NCBI GenBank assembly: GCA_001515955.1
Contig: LOES01000027.1
Location: forward strand, 42,868 to 106,867
Reading direction: 5' to 3'
From: Clostridia bacterium BRH_c25
GTDB lineage: Bacteria; Bacillota_A; Clostridia; Lutisporales; Lutisporaceae
Length of the DNA: 64,000 nucleotides
Made by a program: the position numbers and the translations under genes. Shown here piece by piece: positions 1 to 7,262 of the stretch. Every line of letters begins with the position of its first letter. The stretch's first letter is position 1. Under the pieces are notes generated by a model. That model ran no database searches. It was not told where the DNA came from and was given only the letters and a program-made list of their open reading frames with translations.

Positions 1-864
1 GGGTTTTTTATAATATTTTCTTGCCTGTTTCTCAATGAACTCTCCGGCCAGGGAATCCACTCCGCAGCCGAAGGCCGTAATTGCCAGCATTCCATCAATA
101 GAGCTATTGTCCATTATGTATAATGCACTGCCTATAAGGTCTTTGCCGCTGCTCCAGAACATTCTCTTTGAAAGCTCCATGCACCTTTCATTTATTATAT
201 GAGGGTCCAGCATATCGGGAGTTATTATATCAATACCCCGTTCTCTGAGCTTTTTTATCAAGCCCATGTTTACAAAGTTGTCATATAGAAGATAAGGATG
301 TCCTATAAGGCCTATCCTGGCTTTGGTTTTATATGACATGTGCGGTATGGCTGCAATCACATAGTCTGGGGTATTACCTTTATGAACAGCAGCTTCAAAC
401 TCCCTATTAGCCTTCATTGCTGCACTTATTCCCTTGTTAATCCTCACCGGATTTTTGAATTTCAGTGAAAATGCCATTTTATAAAGTGCTTTTACAAGCT
501 CCCTTTGGTTCTTTATAAGGTTTATCTCCGTATCAATCAGGGGGGGCAGATCAGGAACGGAATATTTGATCATTTCGGGAAGACCACCGAATTTGGGACA
601 TATATATTCACCCTTTGATACGCTTGTCAGGCGTGGTACCAGCATGCGGTCCACCTTATCCCTCAAATTGTATGCATGACCATGGTATACCTTTACCGGC
701 AGGCATGCATCATCTATGCTGTACAGCACACCTTTATCAAGTATTTCCTTTGTGGTTTCAGGAGAGGGAACAACTTCAGCCCCCAACTCTGTAAGAAAGG
801 TCTGTATAAAGGGATAATACTTGTAAAAATACATTCCCCGGGGAATGCCAACTTTTACAGCCAC
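1..864 (-). CDS. Acyl-CoA dehydratase activase-related protein (COG3580/DUF2229 type), partial
   Basis: The frame is open for 288 codons from a GTG at 864 to the left window edge, so the C-terminus is missing. An AGGAAAGAGGTGAT ribosome binding site precedes the GTG. The product begins VAVKVGIPRGMYFYKYYPF and carries cysteines in SIDDACLP, EYICPKFGG and AFGCGVDS. This pattern resembles the uncharacterised proteins related to 2-hydroxyacyl-CoA dehydratases and their activators (COG3580). Such proteins are thought to bind Fe-S clusters, but their reaction is unknown. It lies downstream of the chrA pair on the same strand, separated from it by a terminator. Family recognition is by memory of motifs. 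Confidence 0.7.
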   Translation of the reverse strand, partial: MAVKVGIPRGMYFYKYYPFIQTFLTELGAEVVPSPETTKEILDKGVLYSIDDACLPVKVYHGHAYNLRDKVDRMLVPRLTSVSKGEYICPKFGGLPEMIKYSVPDLPPLIDTEINLIKNQRELVKALYKMAFSLKFKNPVRINKGISAAMKANREFEAAVHKGNTPDYVIAAIPHMSYKTKARIGLIGHPYLLYDNFVNMGLIKKLRERGIDIITPDMLDPHIINERCMELSKRMFWSSGKDLIGSALYIMDNSSIDGMLAITAFGCGVDSLAGEFIEKQARKYYKKP

Positions 865-921
865 TGAATCACCTCTTTCCTGTAATATTATTTACAAAAG
901 GAAGAGGTTTAAAACAAAAAT

Positions 922-960
922 AAAAAAAATCAGAAGCATGTTATTTATACTTCTGATTTT
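922..960 (-). terminator. Intrinsic terminator downstream of the chrA pair
   Basis: A 10-bp stem (AAATCAGAAG at 927-936 with CTTCTGATTT at 950-959) is followed, reading the minus strand, by a run of T. It would end transcription of the chromate transporter operon before the next minus-strand gene. Confidence 0.75.
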
Positions 961-1039
961 ATGGGCAATGGGCAATAGGCTCAGGTAGAGCTTCGAAGCC
1001 CTGCCACTACTCTAGAATCTCGTATCTCGAATCCTGTAT

Positions 1040-1570
1040 CTACAGTACTCCGTAGAATATTACTCCAAGCACCCCGGATATAAGTATCGCAATTATCGGG
1101 TTTATTTTCAGCTTATAGACTCCTGTAAAAATCAGCAATGCTATTATGATACCTTTATAATCAACAATTGAGACCTTTCCGATCTTTATACAAGCGGCGC
1201 CTATAAGGCCCAATACAGCAGGTCTTATACCGCGAATAACCCAGGTGACCTGATCCAGATGCTTGAACTTATTATAATAGATAGTTACAAGCAGTGTAAT
1301 TGCAATAGGCATCAATACAACTCCCAGTGTAGCGACGGCTGACCCTGCCAGAGCACCCACCTTGAAGCCTACGAAGGTTGATGAGTTAACAGCTATGGGA
1401 CCGGGAGTCATTTCAGCTATAGCAACTACATCAATGAAATCCTCCGGTGAAATCCAGCCGTTGTTTTCGATAACCTCTTGCTGTATCAGGGATAATACTG
1501 CATATCCTCCGCCAAAGCTAAAGGCTCCGATCTTGAGGAAAGTCAGGAAAAGCTTTAATAGTGCAATCAT
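1040..1570 (-). CDS. chrA: Chromate transporter, short-chain ChrA subunit (second of pair)
   Basis: This 176-residue membrane protein is one half of a split ChrA-type (CHR family) transporter. It has the family motifs FSFGGGYAVL near residue 17 and TPGPIAVNSSTFVG near residue 55, followed by several hydrophobic helices. Short CHR proteins of this size are normally encoded as adjacent pairs that work together to expel chromate from the cell, although many have untested substrates. The start ATG at 1570 overlaps the stop of the preceding gene (ATGA), so the two are translationally coupled, and an AGAAAGGAGAC ribosome site lies inside the upstream gene. Confidence 0.88.
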   Translation of the reverse strand: MIALLKLFLTFLKIGAFSFGGGYAVLSLIQQEVIENNGWISPEDFIDVVAIAEMTPGPIAVNSSTFVGFKVGALAGSAVATLGVVLMPIAITLLVTIYYNKFKHLDQVTWVIRGIRPAVLGLIGAACIKIGKVSIVDYKGIIIALLIFTGVYKLKINPIIAILISGVLGVIFYGVL

Positions 1571-2100
1571 ACCTTCGTCTCCTTTCTAAGGAGAAAAAAT
1601 CCCAATACTCCGCAAATAACTATGGTCACTATAGGGTGGAAATCCAGGAGAAGAATCAATAACAATACCGACACAGATACTGAAATGTTAACAAAATTAA
1701 CACCCATTGACTTTGTAAGCTTCACCATGGCAAAAGCGATCAGTGCTGCTACTGCAGGTCTTATTCCTGCAAATACATGCTCAACAATGGGATTTTCACG
1801 TATAGCGGTGAAAAACATCGCAATAGCCAGTATTATCAGGAAGGAAGGCATGACTGCTCCGAGAGCGGCAGAAATTGCGCCTTTTAAGCCAGCTGTTCTG
1901 TATCCTACAAAAGTGGCGCAATTAATTGCCAAGGGGCCAGGAAGGCTGTTGGTAACTGCAATGGAATCCAGAAATTCTTCCTCACCCAACCATTTCTTAT
2001 TGTCCACAACTTCCTTTTGTATAATGGGAAGCATTGCATAGCCTCCGCCGATTGTAAAAGAGCCTATCTTGAAAAAAGTAAGGAATATATCAAAAAGCAT
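1567..2100 (-). CDS. chrA: Chromate transporter, short-chain ChrA subunit (first of pair)
   Basis: This 177-residue CHR-family membrane protein carries the paired motifs FTIGGGYAMLPIIQKEV and LPGPLAINCATFVGYR, matching its neighbour. A GATAGAGGTGATAAT ribosome site precedes the ATG at 2100. It overlaps the next gene by 4 bp, so both halves are made together. The pair follows the 5-formyltetrahydrofolate cyclo-ligase gene on the same strand with only about 10 bp between them, so the three may share a transcript. Chromate efflux is the family role; the actual substrate here is an inference. Confidence 0.88.
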   Translation of the reverse strand: MLFDIFLTFFKIGSFTIGGGYAMLPIIQKEVVDNKKWLGEEEFLDSIAVTNSLPGPLAINCATFVGYRTAGLKGAISAALGAVMPSFLIILAIAMFFTAIRENPIVEHVFAGIRPAVAALIAFAMVKLTKSMGVNFVNISVSVSVLLLILLLDFHPIVTIVICGVLGFFLLRKETKV

Positions 2101-2110
2101 ATTATCACCT

Positions 2111-2689
2111 CTATCTATTATTATAAGTGCAGCGTATTGTACTTTTTTCAGTTATTATGTAATCTGTGGGAATATCGTGTTCTTCTGAAGGAACGTGGTC
2201 AACAACCTGAAAGAAATAAGCAAGAGCGGCTTTAACAGCACCAGGCCGCAGACGCTTCATAAATCTGTCGTAATAGCCTGCCCCAAAGCCTATTCTGTTT
2301 CCTGAATTATCGAAGGCTATACCGGGAATGAGCACCAGGTCAACCAGGCTGCTGTCGGATAATCTTATATATTCCGGCATGGGTTCCCGTATGCCGTAAT
2401 GGCCTGATTGCAGCTCTTCCAGACTTGTAATCCTTGAAATGCAAAGCTCATGGGTTTCCGGTATGCATATTGGTATATATACTTTTTTGTTATGCAGAAG
2501 GCAGTAATTTATAATAAAATCGGTCTTCACCTCATTTCTAAAATCCAGATACACCATTACGTGAGTTGATCTATTAAAAAAGGCATTTTCCCTTAAATTG
2601 AAGAAAATACTTTCACTGAGGCAGTATACCTCATCATCAGATAATTTGTTCCTTATATCAAGAACCTGCTTTCTAATTGTGTCCTTCAT
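2111..2689 (-). CDS. 5-formyltetrahydrofolate cyclo-ligase
   Basis: The enzyme converts 5-formyl-THF to 5,10-methenyl-THF using ATP, recycling a dead-end folate in the cytoplasm. The C-terminal signature GNRIGFGAGYYDRF, which forms the nucleotide/folate site, is clear, and the length (about 192 residues) is typical. An in-frame GTG lies four codons upstream at 2701. I prefer the ATG at 2689 because GGAGGG sits just before it. It is first in a probable operon with the two chrA genes. Confidence 0.9.
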   Translation of the reverse strand: MKDTIRKQVLDIRNKLSDDEVYCLSESIFFNLRENAFFNRSTHVMVYLDFRNEVKTDFIINYCLLHNKKVYIPICIPETHELCISRITSLEELQSGHYGIREPMPEYIRLSDSSLVDLVLIPGIAFDNSGNRIGFGAGYYDRFMKRLRPGAVKAALAYFFQVVDHVPSEEHDIPTDYIITEKSTIRCTYNNR

Positions 2690-2733
2690 ATGTCCCTCCA
2701 CGTTTCTGCTATGCCATTCTCATAGTACTATAT

Positions 2734-2777
2734 GTTTCGCACTAAATCCATTACATAATTGTTCAATAGTGCGAAAC
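2734..2777. repeat. 11-bp perfect inverted repeat in the intergenic region
   Basis: GTTTCGCACTA (2734-2744) is matched exactly by TAGTGCGAAAC (2767-2777) with a 22-nt loop. It lies upstream of the minus-strand cyclo-ligase gene and could be an RNA hairpin or an operator. No T-run follows on either strand, so a terminator is unlikely. Confidence 0.5.
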
Positions 2778-2791
2778 GTTTTCCTTGATGT

Positions 2792-2836
2792 TATAAATCG
2801 CTTCTATTCTATGTAATCTTCTTTGTGCGATTTATA
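2792..2836. repeat. 10-bp perfect inverted repeat in the intergenic region
   Basis: TATAAATCGC (2792-2801) pairs exactly with GCGATTTATA (2827-2836). It is the second of three inverted repeats in the 463-bp gap between divergent genes. It is AT-rich and its role is unknown. The remainder of the gap shows no gene. Confidence 0.4.
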
Positions 2837-3090
2837 TAATAGTATCATTAATAATATAGTCGGCGCAATTGGAAATTTGTATGTAGGCTTGCTTTTACAA
2901 AACCGGGAAAAGGTTCTAGAAGTTTTTGCGCTTATCATGAGGTGTATTCAGGTATGGCTTTAAAGAAAAATATTATCTCGAAATCAGTTATTTTTCAGAC
3001 ATTAACTGTCAGCCTCCGTATATTATTATGAAAGATAATTGTAAAAGATAAGTGAACGTGAAGCAAAAAGAATACATTACTCGTATTACA

Positions 3091-3110
3091 TATTGAACCT
3101 GCGTTCAATA
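3091..3110. promoter_or_regulatory. Palindrome TATTGAAC-N4-GTTCAATA upstream of DUF5668 gene
   Basis: A perfect 8-bp inverted repeat with a 4-nt centre lies 42 bp before the ATG at 3153. The compact symmetry and the position near the expected promoter suggest a repressor operator. No cognate regulator can be named from the window. Confidence 0.45.
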
Positions 3111-3152
3111 TAGAACTCATAATGTTGTTCGTAAAATATAGGAGGTAATATA

Positions 3153-3650
3153 ATGAATAAAAATTCCAATATTGTAATTGGTGTGGTTTTGATAGCCTTG
3201 GGAGCACTTTTTCTCATGTCAAATCTGGGCTATCTGAGCTTTAGCTGGAGCTATGTATGGCCGCTGGCACTGCTGGTTCCCGGAATATATATGCATTTTG
3301 CATTCTTCACAGGAATTGACAAGAATCCTGGAATACTTGTCCCGGGAGGGATACTTACTACTTACGGTGCGTTATTCTATGCAAATGTGTTTTTCGGATG
3401 GCAGATGATGGCTGATCTTTGGCCAATGTTCCTTATAGGTATTGCAGTGGGACTCTTTGAGCTGTACCTGTTTGGAAACCGGGACAAAGGACTCCTGGTT
3501 CCTGTAGGTATTTTGGGGGGCATAGGGCTCTCAGCACTCTTGAGGACTTATATAAGCTTCGACATGAAAAATTATCTGGTTCCGATCATTCTGATAGTAA
3601 TCGGGGTAGTTATAATTACCAGAAGGGATAGCAAAAGGGATAATAGATGA
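3153..3650 (+). CDS. DUF5668 / LiaF-like four-to-five-helix membrane protein
   Basis: The product has 165 residues and is almost entirely hydrophobic. Its repeated pattern (VIGVVLIALGALFLMSNLGY, then similar segments near residues 30, 60, 85 and 140) is typical of the LiaI/LiaF-like transmembrane domain. Such domains occur in envelope-stress modules, but this copy lacks the C-terminal cytoplasmic LiaF domain. A TAGGAGGTAATATA ribosome site precedes the ATG. It stands alone: the next gene is 457 bp away, after a terminator-like hairpin. The function is unknown. Confidence 0.7.
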   Translation: MNKNSNIVIGVVLIALGALFLMSNLGYLSFSWSYVWPLALLVPGIYMHFAFFTGIDKNPGILVPGGILTTYGALFYANVFFGWQMMADLWPMFLIGIAVGLFELYLFGNRDKGLLVPVGILGGIGLSALLRTYISFDMKNYLVPIILIVIGVVIITRRDSKRDNR

Positions 3651-3780
3651 AAAATTCAGCTAGTCTAAACTATACATTACTTCAAGAAAGTACATTCAAT
3701 ATAGAAGTATGTTATGTTTATAAGCACATGTATCTCTTGACAGAAAGAAATGTTGATCCTGCAGAGATACAATAACAAGG

Positions 3781-3834
3781 AAGTGCATTTTTAACACTTG
3801 ATTTATCAGAAATTTGTTGTGTTAAAAAGCACTT
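3781..3834. repeat. Long hairpin between DUF5668 gene and cheY-like gene
   Basis: AAGTGCATTTTTAACAC (3781-3797) pairs with GTGTTAAAAAGCACTT (3819-3834) with one bulge. It could be an mRNA 3' structure for the DUF5668 transcript. It is not followed by a clean T-run. Confidence 0.45.
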
Positions 3835-3875
3835 GCTGTTCATATACATTCTTCTTCATAACCAAATAAAGGTTT

Positions 3876-3934
3876 CTGAATATAATGCTAGGGTTTTTAA
3901 TGCAAGAAATCCGATGCATTATATTCAGTTTTTG
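3876..3934 (+). terminator. Terminator-like hairpin with T-run
   Basis: A 13-bp perfect stem (CTGAATATAATGC at 3876-3888 with GCATTATATTCAG at 3916-3928) is followed by TTTTTG. It probably ends the transcript of the DUF5668 gene. The loop is long (27 nt), so attenuation is also possible. Confidence 0.55.
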
Positions 3935-3993
3935 CCTTGTCATGATTCGCTATTTATTGACATTGGTAAAAGTGAAAGGTATATTTATATAGA

Positions 3994-4019
3994 GTGAACA
4001 CATTCAGCCATAGCTGAAC
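3994..4019 (+). repeat. Short dispersed repeat, copy 1 (GTGAAC..TTCAGCCATAGCTGAA)
   Basis: GTGAAC is followed two to three bases later by the small hairpin TTCAGC-CATA-GCTGAA. Near-identical copies occur at 60330-60356 and, inverted, at 63695-63716. All three are intergenic. Confidence 0.6.
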
Positions 4020-4107
4020 ATCAGGAATTCAGACGGGACTCTGCCCTGCCTGAATTTAACCTGAATAGTGCTGTTATTTCATTCATTTATCAGATTGGGG
4101 TGATGAT

Positions 4108-4482
4108 GTGGCACGGATTTTGATTGTAGATGACTCAATTATAATGAGACGTAACCTGAAGACTATACTGACTCAGGCAGGGCATTCCGTTATTGCCGAA
4201 GCATCCAACGGGAAAGAGGCTTTTATCGAGTATGAGAAATGCATGCCTGATTTGGTTACTATGGATATTACTATGCCGATAATGAATGGAATAGATGCTG
4301 TGAAAAACATAATAGACAGATTCCCGGAAGCAAAGATTATAATGATCAGTGCTCTGGATCAGAGGAACATGGTATTTGAGGCACTGGAAAACGGTGCAAA
4401 GCATTATATAGTAAAGCCCATTACTCCTGACGATGTCTGTGGTACAGTCAATACTGTAATTGGGGAAGGGAAAAATGAATAA
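4108..4482 (+). CDS. Stand-alone CheY-like response regulator receiver
   Basis: The 124-residue product is a single receiver domain. It has the acidic pair D8-D9, the phospho-acceptor D53 in VTMDITMP, the switch residues S and K in MISA and YIVKPI, and nothing after the domain. Proteins of this kind relay phosphate to chemotaxis or phosphorelay partners. It starts at GTG 4108 after TTGGGGTGATGAT. No kinase or motility genes are adjacent, so its partner cannot be named. A hairpin with T-run follows directly, making it monocistronic. Confidence 0.85.
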   Translation: MARILIVDDSIIMRRNLKTILTQAGHSVIAEASNGKEAFIEYEKCMPDLVTMDITMPIMNGIDAVKNIIDRFPEAKIIMISALDQRNMVFEALENGAKHYIVKPITPDDVCGTVNTVIGEGKNE

Positions 4483-4498
4483 ATATATATTGGAATTC

Positions 4499-4540
4499 AT
4501 CAACCATCGATATATAATATATTAGTGGTTGATTTTTATA
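4499..4540 (+). terminator. Intrinsic terminator after cheY-like gene
   Basis: ATCAACCA (4499-4506) pairs with TGGTTGAT (4526-4533), followed by TTTTTAT. The stem is short but perfect and well placed 17 bp after the stop codon. Confidence 0.65.
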
Positions 4541-4585
4541 TTGAACGCACAAAAGTATTCCTCTTGGGTATAGTGCGAATTCAAT
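4540..4585. promoter_or_regulatory. Imperfect inverted repeat before the ABC exporter gene
   Basis: ATTGAACGCAC (4540-4550) is inverted as GTGCGAATTCAAT (4573-4585), with two extra bases in the right arm. It may be an operator for the ABC exporter or part of the larger repeat that begins at 4579. Confidence 0.3.
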
Positions 4586-4648
4586 AACAATCAGGGAAAT
4601 ATTTACGCGAAATTTGAATTAATATTGGAAAATGTTTTTCGCGAAATA
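4579..4648 (+). repeat. About 70-bp dispersed repeat, copy 1
   Basis: This segment, which starts at ATTCAATAACAATCA and ends at TTTTTCGCGAAATA, matches the reverse complement of 29552-29622 at most positions. It includes the internal blocks ATTTACGC and AAATTTGAAT. It lies just upstream of the ABC exporter gene, whereas the other copy lies between two convergent genes. Its nature (mobile remnant or shared regulatory DNA) is unknown. Confidence 0.6.
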
Positions 4649-4695
4649 CATTATTTTTTGATTTATTATATTGTATTAATGTGGAGGTTGACCAA

Positions 4696-6444
4696 ATGAA
4701 TAAGCTAGGGAGATTCATTACATATTATAAGCCCTATAAAGGCCTGTTCTTTCTTGATATGCTCTGTTCCTTTACAGCAGCGGGAATAGACCTGCTTTTT
4801 CCGGTCCTTGTCAGGTTCCTGCTTGATCAGGGCTTAAATGCAGAAATGGGTATGGCCTTTGACATCATAATGAAGATAGGTGCATTAATGCTTGCTTTGT
4901 ACATTCTCAAGTATTTCTGCCAATACTTCATCACAGCCTGGGGGCATATAATGGGAGCGCGGATGGAATACGACATGAGGGAGGATATTTTCGGGCATCT
5001 GCAGAAGCTGTCCTTCACATACTATGACAACAACAAAACAGGACAGATAATGTCAAGGATAGTGAATGATCTGTTTGACATTACTGAGCTTGCACACCAT
5101 GGCCCTGAAGAAGTGTTCATATCCCTGATAAAAATAATCGGCTCCTTCTTCATACTGCTTAGCATCAATGTGAAGCTGACTTTGATAACCTTTGCCTTTA
5201 TCCCCTTTATGGCGGGTTTTGCCTTTTTCTACAATAAAAAGATGCGTTCAGTATTCAGGAGAAACAGGCAGAAGATTGCAGAAATAAACGCACAGATAGA
5301 GGACAGTATAGCTGGGATCAGAGTCGTGCAGTCCTTTTCCAATGAAAAGGTTGAACAGGAGAAGTTTACCCAGGGGAATATGGGTTTTTTCAACACGAAA
5401 AAAGAAAGCTATTATTACATGGGACGCTTTTTCAGCGGTATCAGGTTGTTTGATGGTGTAATTTATATTGTTGCAGTGATTGCCGGGGCATATTTCATAA
5501 ATCTTGGCACTGTGTCGACCTCAGATCTTGTTGCATACCTGCTCTACATAAATACCTTCCTTGTGCCTATAAGGTCACTTATCGATTTTACTGAGCAGTT
5601 TCAGAAGGGGATGACGGGCTTTGAAAGATTCCTGGAAGTTATGGATACGGAGCCTGATATAAAGGACAGCAAGGACAGTGTTATACTGGAGAATGTCACG
5701 GGAAGGGTCGAGTTTACAGCTGTTTCCTTCAAGTATGGCGAGGGAGGCCAAGTTCTTAAGAATATAAGCCTTAATCTGGAGCCCGGGGATACAATTGCTC
5801 TCGTGGGACCTTCAGGAGGAGGAAAATCCACCCTCTGCAGTCTTATCCCGAGGTTTTATGAAGTTACCGAGGGTACTATCAAAGTTGACGGCAAAGATAT
5901 CAGGAATATCAACCTGGAATCCTTGCGAAGAAATATAGGAATCGTACAGCAGGATGTATATCTATTTGCGGGAACGGTTCTGGAGAATATCAGGTATGGC
6001 AAGCCCGGAGCCTCTCAGGAGGAAGTCATCCAGGCGGCAAAGAAGGCAAATGCCCATGATTTTATTATTGGGCTGGAAAAGGGTTATGACACCTATGTAG
6101 GAGAAAGAGGAGTAAAGCTTTCGGGGGGACAAAAGCAAAGAATCAGTATTGCAAGGGCTTTTCTGAAAAATCCTCCAATATTGATACTAGATGAAGCCAC
6201 TTCCTCCCTGGACAACCAGAGTGAGAAAATAGTCCAGCAGTCATTGGAAAGCTTGTCCAGCAACAGGACCACCTTTGTTATAGCTCACAGGCTATCGACT
6301 ATAAAGAGAGCAAAAACTATATTGGTGCTCACCGATAATGGCATAGAAGAAAAAGGGAGCCACGAGGAGCTGATAAGCAGCAATGGAGTATATGCATCGT
6401 TGTACAATGCACAGTTTGAGGATATAACAGAAATTAAGGTATGA
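4696..6444 (+). CDS. ABC exporter, half-transporter with fused ATPase (MsbA/BmrA type)
   Basis: This protein of about 582 residues has an N-terminal six-helix exporter domain (about residues 15-310) and a C-terminal nucleotide-binding domain. All ATPase motifs are intact: Walker A GPSGGGKST, Q-loop at IGIVQQD, signature LSGGQKQR, Walker B ILILDEATSSLD, and the H-loop histidine in VIAHRLST. It should dimerise in the cell membrane and export a drug, lipid or peptide; the substrate is not predictable. A GTG at 4681 is in frame, but GGAGG lies directly before the ATG at 4696. It is flanked by a terminator and forms a single-gene unit. Confidence 0.9.
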   Translation: MNKLGRFITYYKPYKGLFFLDMLCSFTAAGIDLLFPVLVRFLLDQGLNAEMGMAFDIIMKIGALMLALYILKYFCQYFITAWGHIMGARMEYDMREDIFGHLQKLSFTYYDNNKTGQIMSRIVNDLFDITELAHHGPEEVFISLIKIIGSFFILLSINVKLTLITFAFIPFMAGFAFFYNKKMRSVFRRNRQKIAEINAQIEDSIAGIRVVQSFSNEKVEQEKFTQGNMGFFNTKKESYYYMGRFFSGIRLFDGVIYIVAVIAGAYFINLGTVSTSDLVAYLLYINTFLVPIRSLIDFTEQFQKGMTGFERFLEVMDTEPDIKDSKDSVILENVTGRVEFTAVSFKYGEGGQVLKNISLNLEPGDTIALVGPSGGGKSTLCSLIPRFYEVTEGTIKVDGKDIRNINLESLRRNIGIVQQDVYLFAGTVLENIRYGKPGASQEEVIQAAKKANAHDFIIGLEKGYDTYVGERGVKLSGGQKQRISIARAFLKNPPILILDEATSSLDNQSEKIVQQSLESLSSNRTTFVIAHRLSTIKRAKTILVLTDNGIEEKGSHEELISSNGVYASLYNAQFEDITEIKV

Positions 6445-6479
6445 AAATAAGATAAAACTTTTATATTATAGTATAAAAA

Positions 6480-6520
6480 CCCTTCTAATAGCATTACAAT
6501 AATGCTGTTAGAAGGGCTTT
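6480..6520 (+). terminator. Strong intrinsic terminator after the ABC exporter gene
   Basis: CCCTTCTAATAGCATT pairs with AATGCTGTTAGAAGGG with one mismatch and a five-base loop, followed by CTTTGTTT. It would work in both directions. Confidence 0.8.
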
Positions 6521-6633
6521 GTTTGGAGCAAGGGACCCATTGGTAAACACAAAATCTTCATATTTCTATTATAAAATTAAATATATAAAAAGTTATTTAT
6601 ATAAAAAAAGCTGCGTGTAAAGGAGGCTCCGAG

Positions 6634-6993
6634 ATGAAAAGGAATGACGTAATACTCATAGCTTCTCTATTAGTATTAGGTTTTTTATCGATGTTCATTA
6701 TTTCAGTAATGAATACCGAGGATATTAGCAAGGTAGCCGTAATACACATTGATAACCGTGAGGTATACAAGATTCCGATTAATAATGGAAATGGAGAAAA
6801 AAGAGTAGATTTAGAGTTCTCCGGTCGTACAGGATACCTGGATATTAAAGATGGAGCTGTAAAAATGGAAGAGATGGAAATTGAAATATGTCCGCAGAAA
6901 ATTTGTTCAGAAACAGGCTGGATAAGCAAGCCTTATGAGACTATAGTCTGCTTGCCGAATAAAATTGTGGTAAGCATTGAAAATATCGTATGA
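6634..6993 (+). CDS. NusG domain II-containing membrane-anchored protein
   Basis: The 119-residue product has one N-terminal membrane helix (residues about 6-25) and an extracytoplasmic NusG_II-type beta domain. The family pattern is visible at the C-terminus: ICPQKICSETGWISKP followed by IVCLPNKIVVSI, with three conserved cysteines. Such proteins often sit beside Rnf-like or FMN-binding membrane genes, but here the neighbours are a miniprotein and a penicillin-binding protein. The start follows AAAGGAGGCTCCGAG. The biochemical role is unknown. Confidence 0.8.
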   Translation: MKRNDVILIASLLVLGFLSMFIISVMNTEDISKVAVIHIDNREVYKIPINNGNGEKRVDLEFSGRTGYLDIKDGAVKMEEMEIEICPQKICSETGWISKPYETIVCLPNKIVVSIENIV

Positions 6994-7053
6994 TATGCAG
7001 AAATTATTAATGATTTCCACAGTTATGTAAATGTATTGAGAGGGAGTGTTTAT

Positions 7054-7170
7054 ATGAACTTTAAATCATCCTTTGTGCTTATGATAGCAATGGTAATAAT
7101 TGGGGTATGCTATGGTATGCTGTTCCATGGAGTAATTATGCCTATTTTTAATGGACAGCTGCTTATATGA
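7054..7170 (+). CDS. 38-residue single-helix membrane miniprotein
   Basis: An ATG at 7054, preceded by GAGAGGGAGTGTTTAT, opens a 38-codon frame ending TGA at 7168-7170. The product is nearly all hydrophobic (SFVLMIAMVIIGVCYGMLF, then GVIMPIF), as expected for one membrane-spanning helix. It sits between the NusG-II gene and the PBP gene on the same strand with short gaps, so it may be part of their transcript. I do not recognise the family. Small size makes this a moderate call. Confidence 0.5.
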   Translation: MNFKSSFVLMIAMVIIGVCYGMLFHGVIMPIFNGQLLI

Positions 7171-7262
7171 ATTAGTTGAAAATAAGAGAAAAAATTAATA
7201 GGTTGGAATTTTGGCATATTAATTCAGATTTGAATAATGATAAGGTATTTTCGGGTGATCAC

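Noticed and set aside
961..1039. Repetitive-looking text (GGGCAATGGGCAATAGG and TCTAGAATCTCGTATCTCGA) after the chrA genes
   Set aside because: It may be part of a dispersed intergenic repeat, but no second copy exists in the window, so I do not annotate it.
1622..2041. Plus-strand open frame of 139 codons opposite the chrA gene
   Set aside because: It lies wholly antisense to a convincing CHR-family gene, has no ribosome site and a non-protein-like composition.
6557..6588. TTCATA-N5-ATTATA-N9-ATATAA resembling the response-regulator promoter motif before the NusG-II gene
   Set aside because: The second half-site and -10 are poor, and the region is almost pure AT, so chance is enough.
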